From Eublepharis macularius (Eukaryota > Chordata > Lepidosauria > Squamata > Eublepharidae), in the NCBI RefSeq assembly GCF_028583425.1, contig NC_072801.1, forward strand, positions 61,395,766 to 61,459,765: a DNA stretch of 64,000 bases, written 5' to 3'. Position numbers and translations under genes: made by a program. Of the stretch, positions 1-12,200 are shown in pieces; position 1 is the first letter of the stretch; each line of letters starts with the position of its first letter. The notes beneath the pieces are model-generated. The model did no database searches. It was not told the DNA's origin and saw only the letters and a program-made list of their open reading frames with translations.

Positions 1-200
1 CGCCTTTTGCTCCCCCTCCTCTCCAGTCCCCCGGCAAGACCCTCCCCCGACCCCACCCCTTCTCCAACACGCCCCGTCCGGGCCCAGCTGCGCTCACTGC
101 CCCGGCATCATGTCCCGCTCGGAGGAGGTCAACCGGCTGACGGAGAATGTCTATCGGGTGAGCCGTGCCTCTCCCTCGCCCCCCGCCCCGGGCCCCCTCT
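1..200 (+). promoter_or_regulatory. CpG-rich 5' end and first exon of the BAIAP2-like gene
   Basis: The first 200 bases are C-rich and dense in CpG, in contrast with the AT-richer intron that follows. They include the 5'UTR just before the ATG at 110. This is what the edge of a promoter CpG island looks like, but the transcription start and most of any promoter are probably left of the window. I see no TATA box. Confidence 0.4.
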
Positions 201-3200
201 CGCTCCCGGCCTCCCCTCCGATCCTTCCATCCAGCTGCATTTCCATCTCCTCTGCTTCCTCTTTTCCAGCCCACCACCTTCCTGCCTTTGCTCCTTCCCT
301 TCATCCCACCATTCCTTCTTCATCCTCCTCCTCTCCCCTCCCCCAGGCTGATCCAGTTTACCTCCTTCCGATCCACCAACCCGGCTCTGCATCCTCCCCA
401 TCATGGGTTATACCCCCACCCAACCCCGTTTGGTTTCTGGCTATTCCTATCCGGCTGGTCCGCCCCCCCCCCACGACCACCTCCTAAAGATCTGTTGAAA
501 AATAGAGCCCATGAAAAGGAGAAAAGAAGTTTAAAGAGGGGTTCCAACACCCCCATCCCAAATTTTCACCCCACCCACCCCCAGATTTCCAACAAATCTC
601 CCACAGCAAATATTAGTATCAGGACATACTTATTTTCTTCTTCCCACCCTCAAACCCAAATCAAAACAAAAGTTCTAGGATTGGCTTATAAGTTTTGTTC
701 CCCTTTGAGATAACTGGCACATTCCATTGTTTAAAGGATTAACCAAGCGAAATACAGCTAGCAGTCTGTCTCACTCTGGGTGTGTACTATTATTTTGCTA
801 GACTATCTTGCTCTATTTATACATGTGCCCTACTGTTTTATTAAATTAATTCCACTGTGAATTTGGGTGTGTATCTGGAAAACTTAGGGAAAGTTGGTCA
901 AAAGTTCTTGCTTCAGTTCCTGTCTCGGGAAGAAAAATGCAAACTTTCTTTGACTAGCTGCAAGAGGGGCTGGGGCCAGATTTGGATTTTTTGACTCCTG
1001 GGTTTTGAATGAAATCGGCAGTCTCCCATTTTTCTGGTTAGCTTCTGCTAATGCTGGAAGAGTTCTGCTGTCTTTTTTCCCGTTTTTTCCTGCCTTATGG
1101 AAATGAAGCAAACACCATGCCAAATCTTGGCCTCGGCATACTTGGCCCGGAGATGAAGAGGAAAACTTAACCCATTATTTTCCCCTGCTCCGGCATGGAG
1201 ATGTGGAAGCCGGTCTCTGAACATCTTGCTTCCAACTGGATGGGATATTGAGTTCTTATCCGGAGAGGAAACACGCACATCGAACAAGTTCCTGCGCTCT
1301 GGCTGTCTCTGCTGAGGCACATCTGACAGCTGTTAAAGCAACACTGAGAAGGGGCCAGTCATCTTTCATGTAGTGGTTGGGGAAGGGGGGAGAGGTTGAA
1401 GGGAGACCTTGTCTCCTGGGCTTTGCGAAATCTGGGCCACAAAGGGGAGCTTTGCTTGTGGATGTTGTGCTTTCTGAGAAATTGTTTTATGCCTATCAGG
1501 GTTTGGAGACAATTGTAAAATGCCTTGCAGTGTTTTCACATATGATGCCCAACAAGTATTCCTCCATGCTGTTTGAATACACATGGGAATGCTGTTCATA
1601 TGGGAAAGAAAATGGAAGGGAGCCATTTTAAAGTCAAATGCCTTTACTTTCATGCTACAGAATTGTTAAAATGTCTTTGGTGATTGATACAGTGCCATCA
1701 ATGTGCCTGGGACTTAACATGAAGAAAAGTCTCTGCCCTCAGGGGCTTACAAGTCCAAAAGAAACAGGAGTTCTGCCCCATTCTTGGAATTTATAACACA
1801 ATAAATCTTTCAGGTGTCACAACAGTCCTTTGTGTTGTTGGCTGCAACCGACTGGCACAGCCAGACCTCTGGAATTCCAAGCGGGTAACCCTGTTCGTTT
1901 GCAGCAGGAAAATAAAACAGGAGTCCAGTGGTATCTTACAGTCTAATGTAATTTATTCCAGCAAAAGCTTTCACAACTCAGTGCTTACTTCACTGGAGTG
2001 TACATCTGAGGCTCTTTGATTCACGGAAGCTTCAGCCAGAATAAATGATGTTAATTTTTAAGGTGCTGCTGGAGTCCTGTTTTCTCTGGAATTTGACATT
2101 CTCAAAATATCAGGGACATAACATAGAGAAAGGTGGATAACCCGGAGACAAAGATGGGTGCATTTTGGTTCCATGTAATTTGGGCCACTTTTCAGTAGGG
2201 AATGAGGGCTAAGGCTTCATAGGAAAGATGAATTTTGAACAGAACTTGAAGAAAATGAGAGAGGTGGCATCAGGTTCCAGGCATAAGCAAAGGAAATCCA
2301 AAAGCATGACAAATCAGGTGTGAAAATACCCTTTGGCAATGAAAACCACTATATACCACTATAAGTGTCTGGTCTGTCCACCCATCCGATTCCAGTCCAT
2401 CTATCCCTCCTCCTATAAAATCCTCATACCCAAGTACTGCTCCCACTTCCATGCCTTTCACTCTCACTCCACTGGCAGTCTAGGGCCAGCCATTCCTTTG
2501 TTTGCTCACTTTCATCCCATCACACCTCCCTGACTACTCTTTCCTTCATCCCCCCACCCCCATCCATCTAATTATCTGAGCTGGGTGGGGTGGTGGTGGT
2601 AGCATAAGATATCAGCTGAGAAGGTCCTACCTCAGATGCATACTGAACTCACTTGGTAGTCTGTGGCAAGTTACTCATCTGCCAGACTCAGTTGCCCCAC
2701 CTTGCAGTGGGGGGGATAAGGATACTGGCTTTTCCCCACATGACTCTTGTAAGAACTGCTGGGCGAACGCATGTGAAATATTTAGAGAGTTTGCAAAGCT
2801 AATCAAACTACCCTCTATAAATACTTAAAAGTAAATAGTTGAGGAATGCCCAGCCAAGGGAGGTCCATATTGCTCCATCTTTGTCAGTGTTTCACCAGCT
2901 GGTGAAATTTGTTCTTTTTAGCAATGTTTGTAAGTTAGAAAGAAAGCTGTATTAGCCAACCATGACTGCTGATTGTTCTTGTTGATGAGTGATTGATTTT
3001 AATGTTCCTAGACATTTTTATTGAATTTTAAAGTTTCTGGTTTTGGTTGCTTTATCCATTTGGTTTATTGTTTTCTGTCTTCTGTTGTAATTATATTTTT
3101 AACTTCTGTGGTGAACTGCCCTGGGGATCTTGCATAGAATAGAGGAGTGGAATTTTAAAAAATGCTTTCAAAAAATGTCCATCTTCGCACGCTTTTCTCC

Positions 3201-6200
3201 ATGCATTGGCGGCCATCTTTATCTCGCCTTCTTACCTCTCTATCTACATGTGCCAGTCTGTATGGTTACATCCATATTAAATGTTTATTATATGTGGTTG
3301 CTCCAGAGTACACTGAAGTGGTATGTTTAGGAACATCTGTATATTGTCATCCTTCTTTGCTCCAATATTTCCCAAAACATTAGAGGCCAAGTGGGTTTGC
3401 AGGCCCCAGGAAAGTGCACATATTCTAAACACCCCCCAAAACAGTGCCATTTTATTGTTGCCATCCTTCCCAACCACTATTTCTCCCACCACACCACCCA
3501 AGAACTTTTTACCAGCTTTTTAAAAAAATGGTAGTTGCAACTGCCATTTTGGAAAAAAGAGCCTATGGCACAATAGGAAAAATTGCAGTTGTGAAGGGAT
3601 AAATACCAGTGTTAGGATCCAACATGAAGGGAAGGCCTGGACCTGCTTGTAGGACCTCTAGGAGCATCTGGTTGGCTGTTGTGTAAAAAAGGATGCCAGC
3701 ATGGCTACATTCTTTTGCTGGGTCTATAAAGCTGCCTCCTCTCCATCCGTCCCCCGGTCAATCCATTTATCCTGTCTACATGTTATCCGTCCCTCAGTCC
3801 CCACCTTGTTTTCTCTCTGTCTGCCACTTTCTGTGTGACTGAACTGTCTCCAGAAAACACAGACATAATTTACGGTAAGAGCTAGCCAAAGTTAAGTCCA
3901 TTTAATTTCTGTTGATTTTCATAGGAGGTTAAGCATATGCTTAAAATGTTTCCTATTTAAACCAAGGCAGGTGGGGGGAGTACTTTGCTTTGGATGGGCC
4001 ATGCCTCAAGTATACATGTGAGTTATGTATATTCTTCTCCCTTGTAACTAGGCAATTCTGGACCAATTCAACCCCAGTCTAAGGAATTTTGTTACCATGG
4101 GAAAGAACTATCAGAAAGCACTCTCAGGTAATGAAATACCCCAATCCATCTCTTGACCTCAGGTTAGGTCAGAGTTAGTGCTTCTTTAAAAAGAAAGGTC
4201 TGTGTTGGTGTGTGTATGTTACAAGTTCATTAATCAGTATGGCATTCCTCACACCTCTTTACAGGAGTAACAGTAGCAGCCAAAGGTTATTTTGATGCCT
4301 TAGTGAAACTTGGTGAATTGGCCAGCGACAGCCAAGGATCCAAGGAACTCGGTAAGCTAAGTTTCTCCATTTGAGCTGTTTTTGTTTACTTTGGATTAGA
4401 CCCCCCCCCCCTGGAGTGTTTCCACAGGAGGATCAATTTCCTTCCTTGTGGAATGCAAGTTTCCCATCTCCCACAGCAGCCTGAAATCTGCTTCCCTCCC
4501 CAATCATGTTCCGGGCAGTTCCTTATCCCTCAGAAACAAGGTGGGAGTGGGGGGGGGGCGGATTTCAGACTGCCTTGTGGGGAGAGTGGCATGCAAGTGG
4601 TGCTTCGCAAACAGAAATCCTTCCGCCTGTGGAAAATCTGAGAGATCTAAGCCCAAAAGTTTGTCCTATCCTTCTTCCAAGGGGGTTTGGGCAATATAAG
4701 CGATTTCCCCTCCGCTGTTTTATCCTCACAACAATCCTGTGAGGTGGGTCAGGCTTAGTGACAGCAACTGTCCCATAACCACCTGGAAGACTTCCATAGG
4801 GTTGCCAATTCCATGTTGGGTAATTCCTGGAAATTTCGGGGGTGGAACCTGGGGAGAGCAGCCCAGCAGGCTATAATGCCATAGAGTCCACCTTCCAAAG
4901 CAGCCATTTTCTCCAAGAGAACTTCTCTCTGTCTCCTGGAGATCAGTTGTAATTCTGGGAGAGATCCAGGCCCCACCTGGAGGGTGGTAACCCTACTTCC
5001 AAACAGAGTAAAGTTTTAAACTCTGGTCTCCCTAGGTCTTGTCCAATACTACTAGAGCACAGTGTCATGCTTCGTCTCTATTGTGCTTCCTGAGAAGGGT
5101 AGGACCTTATATCCCATGCCTCTCCTCTGTACAGCGCTAGCATGCAAATATGCTTTGCATGGATGCACATTTGCAAAAATATGTGAGGGTGTCATCAAAT
5201 TAGAACTTTGTGAACGTCTTTTAAGGAGATAAGCTGGAGACACAGCAGCGCATGAATGCACAGAACACAACCGACTGCTTTTTGTACAAAACCTGGCAGG
5301 AATCACATGGAATGGATTGATCATGTGGCTACTGTACACACTGTTGAGACCCCCCCCACACACACACACATACACACACATCGGGGCCACTGACACTGAT
5401 ACAGCACTCATGTGATCTTGACCACCCCATGCAATTACATCTTTCAAACATTATTGGAACATCGTGAGATCAGAGGTAACCACACAGCTCTGGTAACAGG
5501 AACTGGGGCCCTGAGACAATATACAAGTGCAGCCAAATGTAATGGTAGAGCTTTTCCTGGGCTGTATCACTCCAAGTCAGCAGATGAGGAGGTAGTTTAG
5601 GGTTTAAATGCTCCCCCATCACAAGACAAAAAAAGTGTATCCAAGACTACAGTGAGCTCTTCTCCCCATTCTGTTAGCTTCTCACATGCAGAGATTTTAG
5701 TTTCCATGGGTTCTTATCCAAACTCACACAGACACACACACACACACACCTTGCAGTGTGAAAAATGATGTGTTCCAAATAAATCTTTGATTGTCCTTAG
5801 GCATATCTGTGTGTTGTGGAGGGAGGACTGAGGTTTTTAGCACTAGCAAATGTGCCATTATCTGTATTACATCTAGGACTGAGACTTTTGAACAATTTAG
5901 GGGGTGAAACGTCTGCCATTTAACCAGTTAATTCAATTTTAAAAAAATGGGGACATTACTAAAAACCCCAATCAACTTTTTGAGGTGTTTAAGGGAACTT
6001 ACAACCCAGTGAACAGAAACTCTGAATCACTGTTAGAAAGATGGATCATTTTTTAAAAATTCCCTATTACAATAATGCATCAAAAGCACAGCAGAGTTTT
6101 AAAAAGAACAAAATTTTCTCTTCCCATTGATTAAAATTGGCCCCTACCAATTAATCAGCTAAATTGTTGGTTGATTCATCAACCTACTTCCAACTTGCAA

Positions 6201-9200
6201 GTCTAACTCTAATGCAAATTGAATGGCCAAGCTTAATCATGATTATAAATCACATTTTTTTCCTTTTTAAGATCAAAGCAGCCATGGATCGGCTGGATCA
6301 GATTGAGAAGCAGTACTCAGGGAGGGTCTGGCTAACATTCCCCCCCCCCTGAGCCATTTCTCTGATTTAAATCCCCTCCCCCCCCCCGGGCAAGCTGCTA
6401 TTTGCCACATAAAGAACAACATGCAGGTGACTGTGGGGTAAATTGTAGCAGTTCTCATTCTGCAATCCAGTTCACACCTGCGTGCACGCGCACACACATA
6501 CACACCCTGTCGTGGCTATATTGATCTAGAAAATAAATGAGAGAAATCCTGGTTGTGAATCTCCGTCATGCCTAATCAAACTAGATGTGACGGCTGAAAA
6601 TCAATAACTGGATCTCCCACCCTTTGACAGAAATAATAAACATCTCAAAACCTCCAAGCAGTTGTTTCCCTCCCACACCCAGGGAAACATACAAATAGTG
6701 TATTTATGTTTCTCTTATGGTCATATGGCAGCTTTAGGAGGGGCTGGGTATTAATATTAGAAAAATGACATGAGTGTAATGACTGTTCCTACCACTCAGC
6801 AACCCTGGCCGTTTCCAGACGGCTTACCTGCACCCGGGACGTCGCGCCACGTTTCGGATTGTGCCGGGGAAAATGCGAAATATCACGTTTTCTCGTGTGA
6901 GTTTTGCGCGATGTCGCGCAAAACTCACATGAGAAAACGCGGTATTTCGTGTTTTCCCCGGCATGATCCGAAACGTGGTGCGACGTCCCGGGTGCAGGTA
7001 AGCCATCTGGAAATGGCCCCTGACTCCCCTCTCCCTTGGTCTTAAATTTGATTCCACCACCACCACTCCAGATTCTTCCATTATTATTTTTTTAAAAACC
7101 TGCCGGGAATCTCACATGTTACACATAGTTTGGCTCTTAGAAAGATTTTGAATGTGTTAACTTTTTACGTATTGTTCAGATTTGTTTTTGCTGTCTAAAT
7201 ATTTGTCTAAGTATGAAATCATATTTGGTTAGCAGTCAATAACACTGTGGCCTTGTGTACCTGGCTGTACTTTCTCTTTTGGAAAAGTTTCCATCCCATT
7301 GAGTCTAGAATGTACAATGTAGATTTCATGTTTGATCACTGTGGGCCTTAGATAAAATGTGTGAATTGCACATGGCATGCCCAGAGCAGAGTCAAGGGTG
7401 GGCATATGTGCCCAGTGGAAGGCTTGCTTCCATGTATGTGTTTGGCCTGAGTGTTGGTGTTTATAATTAAAAGCATGTTGGGATTTCATGAACAACTCTT
7501 AGAAAAAGGAATTAACCCAAAAGGAGATTATACTTGGACAGATTGGGCTGGAGAGGACAAAGGGTTTTTTTATAGGGTTGTGAATGTCTGGGTCTGTTAA
7601 CTTTTCATTCGTCCTGGTCTGCAGGTGACACATTGTTCCAGATGGCAGAAGTTCATCGGCAGATCCAAGTACAGCTGGAGGAGACAGTGAGTTTCTATAT
7701 GTGATGGGCCCCTTTTGTCCCAGTGCCTGACTCAGCCTGGCTGAAACTGATACACCTTACTTAGAACTCATGAACCTGCCTTAGGCTGAGTCAGACCACT
7801 GGTCTGTCAAGGTCAGTATTGTCTATTTTGATCGGTGGCGGCTCTCCAGGATTTCAGGCAGAGTTCTTTTATATCACCTGCTGCAGGATCTCCCCTATAA
7901 CATGATAGTCTTTTGTGCCCTTCAGCCAAACTATGGGAGGGAATGGGCAGCACAAGCTCTTGTCTTCCCGACTCTCATTCCTTTTCTTCCTGTTTCTCTG
8001 TCGCCTGCTTCCAGCTGAAGCTTTTCCACTCGGAGCTGCTATCCCAGTTGGAGCACAAATTAGAACTGGATATCAAATATCTAATGGTGAGAGAGACTGA
8101 TTTGCCCTCCTCTCTGCTGTGGCTTTGGTATTTCCCCCTCTGTGTATACCCCCGTCCATCCATCCCTCTCCACATCTGCCTTCTCTTCTGAAGTGTGTCA
8201 CCTAAGATTTAATTTGTATCACATGGCTGTAGTCCCAGAATCTGTTCAAATCCTCAAAACAGTAAAGCAGTAATGAAGGAACGTGCCTCTAGACACAGGC
8301 AGAGTGACCCTCCACACCAAGTATGTTGCTGTTCTCAAAATTAAGGAACACGTATATAGGGTTGTCAGCCTCCAGGTGGAGGCTGGAGATCTCCCAGAAT
8401 TTCAACTGATCTCCAGCCGACAGAGATCAGTTCCCATGGAGAAAATGGCTGCTCTAGAGGGTGGAATCTTTGGCATTCTATCCTGCTGAGGCCCCTCCCC
8501 AAACCCCACCCTCTCCAGCTGGCAACCCTAAACGTACATGACAAACAACATGGCTTCTAGGCAAGTTTGAGCCCCATCACCTATTTTAGTTAGAAATTAA
8601 GCACTGTATATCGCTCTTTTTTAGCTTGCCATTTTGGGGTAGTATCAGATTTCCACACTGAGGCATGTGAGTATAGCAGTGAGGGACAGAAGAAAAAAGT
8701 ATTCAGTTTTCTTAAAGGTTCCAGGTGGGTTATAAGATATCTTTTTCTTGTTTTACCATCACCTGCTGAGGAATATGAAGCCAAAGGGCAGTCAGGGATC
8801 ACAAGAGAGCCGGGGGAGTGGAGGCTTAACCCTTCTTCAAAAAGTCTAGCTTTCTCTCCCTGCCCATCTGACCAGCTTCTCTCTTTCAAAAAGGAAAACA
8901 ATATCCATGTTTAAAAAAAGATGAAGGCTGAGAACTTCCTAACTATGCCTTCAGTGAGGAGACAGGGCCACTGTAATCCAGTGTTCCCCTGTAGAAAACT
9001 GAAATTAGTATTTGCCCAAGGCCAGCCAGTGGCCCTTGTGGCTGGTCAGGGAACCAATAAATCTGTTCACTGTCCTATGCTGACTGTATCCAAGAACCCA
9101 TCATATTGGCATACCTCTGTTTCTCTAACTCTGGGCTATCCAACCTTTTTGAGCCTGCAGGCACATTTGGAATTCTGACACAGTGTGGTGGGCGCAGCTA

Positions 9201-12200
9201 CAAAATGGCTGCTACAGCTTACCTTCAGTCACACAGTGACAATCCTTGTACTGTGGAAACAGCTTCTGACAAAGCAACATTTTTAAAAATCTGCACAGTC
9301 AATCAAATCTCCAATAGCCAATCAGAAGCCATGCTTGGCAAAAGCCCCACCTGGCCTGCCCACTTTCTAAAAACTCTTGGTGTCTATGAGCGCAATGGTG
9401 CCCAAAGCCACCATGTTGGGAACCCCTGCTCTAACTGATCACCTAAATGGAAATAAAACTCTACAGCAGTTCTGGGGGTTGGTTTGTGTGTTTGCACAAA
9501 ATGAGGCAAAGGGAACTCCTGTTACTCCAGAGCTAACACAGCCATGACTCTTCCCAGGCCACCCTGAAGAAATACCAAGGTGAGCACCGTGCCAAAGCAG
9601 AATCCATTGAAAAGTGTCAAACAGAACTGAAGAAACTACGCAAGAAATGCCAGAGCAGCAAAAACCCACAGAAGTATGGGGACCGCGAGGTGCAGGTAAG
9701 GTCAGTGGTAGAGAGAGGGGAATCCATTGCCAGCCCATCCCCCAGCAAGAGAAGCACTCAGAAAACAATGGAAATTCCACACAGCCCCTCAGGAATGGCG
9801 TCATGTCCTGTCAGAAACTGACATGCTGAATACCAGGACAGGCTCTCTGGGGAGGAGGCAGGAAGGTTGGAATCTCTCTCACAAGCAGGGATTGTGTTTG
9901 TAAATATGAGAAGTTGCCTTATGCAAAGCTGGGCCAAAGATTTATCTAACCAAGTACCATTCCCTTAGGATAGAAGTGGCAATCCAGGTAGAAGGACTGT
10001 CCCAGTCCTGCTGTCCAAGATGCTAGAACTTGCGCAGTCTGTCATGGAGGTATGTGATCCTCCTTCCATGCAACATTCCATGCTGGGACTTTTCCAAATA
10101 GACATTTAGTAAAATGCCTCTTGGCTCAATAGATATATTATTGGCATTGTACCCAGATGTTTAAAAACTCCCTGAGCTGTCACCCAAAGCAGAATCCTTG
10201 TATTGACTCCCCCTGCCTTTTCCTTTCAATGCGTAGGGTCACTTATCTCCCCCCACCACACACACACTATATCATCACAATTTGCATTTCTGTTCCCTCC
10301 AATAGTAGCCAGTGACGTGGAAAGAGGGCAGGGAAACGTGATATGAAGATGTCACAATACAAGCTCCATGATTCTGCATCCTATGAGGGAAACACAACTG
10401 GACACAAGGATGCCATTTATGGTGGCAGTCCCGTGTTCGTAACATGTAGGTCTTGCCCCAAGGGTAGGTTTGTGCATGCAGATTCATCACTGAACAATGG
10501 CCTGTATAAACAACTGAGTCATCACAGCCAGATCATCACAGATTTTGTATCAGCTGGTGTCTGCCAAAACATCCTTTTATTTTGTTGATTATCATAATTT
10601 TTACCCTGCTGCTCCATTAAAACAAACCCACAGAGCAAAATGTGGCTCACGAGAGCTCATACCCTCCCACAAATTTTGTTAGTCTTATAGGTCCACTGGA
10701 CTCTTGCACTTTTCCACTGCTGCAGAGCAATTTTCAATAAAACATTTAAGTCAACACAAGTAAGGTATAAAACAAAACATACCAGCAGTAAACAACAACA
10801 TCAGTACTTTTAGATGACGAAAGCACTCGAGGAATGGAGACGGTTCACATATTCATCTGAGTAACAGACGTAAATGTGTACCAGTACTACTGTGTACCTA
10901 ACACTGAAATTTAACCTCCAGCCGCATGGCAGATAAAATACGGGTTTTCTTTTAATTAGTACAAAACATAACCACCTTTCTGGCATGTGCCAAGTTCTGA
11001 AATTCCGAAAATATATAGCAGTTTGGAGCTTTGTTTCAGTGACATTGTTGTATCTAAATGCAGAAATATACAGTGAGAAATGTAGGTCTGGAAGTTGCTA
11101 GCCGCTTGATCTAATAGAGATAGCTAGCTCATGTTTCCATCTTTCTCCCAGCCATGCATGAGGAGCGACTGTACAAAATAAAACACACCAATTTTCAGAT
11201 AAGAAATGATAGCGAGTGTAGAACACGATGGCCAGTGCTTCCCTCCCCATTACCATTCTAAGTCTGGGGTTGCTGCCCGCTCTGTTTAGATGTTGTCTGG
11301 GTGTGGGGATTGGGGTCACTAAGAAGTTTATGTCTTTAAAGGGTTTAACATTCTTTGGCCATTTGGTGCCTGGAGAAGTAATCTCTCCAGAGGGGCTATC
11401 TGGATTGCTGACAATAACACACACACACACTTCTTGACCTATGCACACACTTTTTACACGTACACCCATAAATACAAACTTACACACCTGCTTACAGTTT
11501 TTTTGCCTGTGCTTTCTTGCCTGCGGAGCACACATCCACATCATATCTGGAGCCTTACCATGCACGTTCTCACACCTTGCTTCCTATGTACATGCCTCCC
11601 TGTCACACATCTCCTAGCCCATATCCATGTGCAGGGAACTCTCCGTGCTTTCTGAAAACCTACAGAAAATTCTGTGCAAACATGCATATTCAGAACATCA
11701 GGGAAAAAAAGGGCATGATGCATTTCTCAACCTGGCATGCACACCTATGCAAACACTCTACACCTGCACGTACATTAAGCGTATGCGAGTGGATAATACT
11801 ACCCTGTACAAAGGGAGAAGTTTAAAATACACAAAGCTGCACTCATGCACAGAACTCAGCAAGAAGCAGAGCCCTAAAGAGAAGGCAAAGCAACACTGTG
11901 AATGGGTGGGATCCAGAATATTCAGAACACTACACACATGAGCATACAATTCACACACATACACCACATACACTTTTGCCCCCTCTTCTGTATTCAGTGG
12001 CTCACTTGGGTTTGATGCTGTGTCTCCCATTTACCATTCTCCCTCCCCTTCCCACCCCAAATCCTGTGAATCTCGGCAGAGGATGTTTGGCTCTGGAGAG
12101 GCACCTTTTGTGAACCTTGTTGCCCCGGTAACCATTACTTCAGGATCAAGGCCTGCTCAGGCTAGAGGCCACAAAGAGGGGGGCCAGTGAGGAAGGGGGT

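Noticed and set aside
11400-11960. Several overlapping open frames rich in His and Thr
   Set aside because: Produced by CA-rich sequence within intron 6; no start context, homology or splice sites to support a gene.
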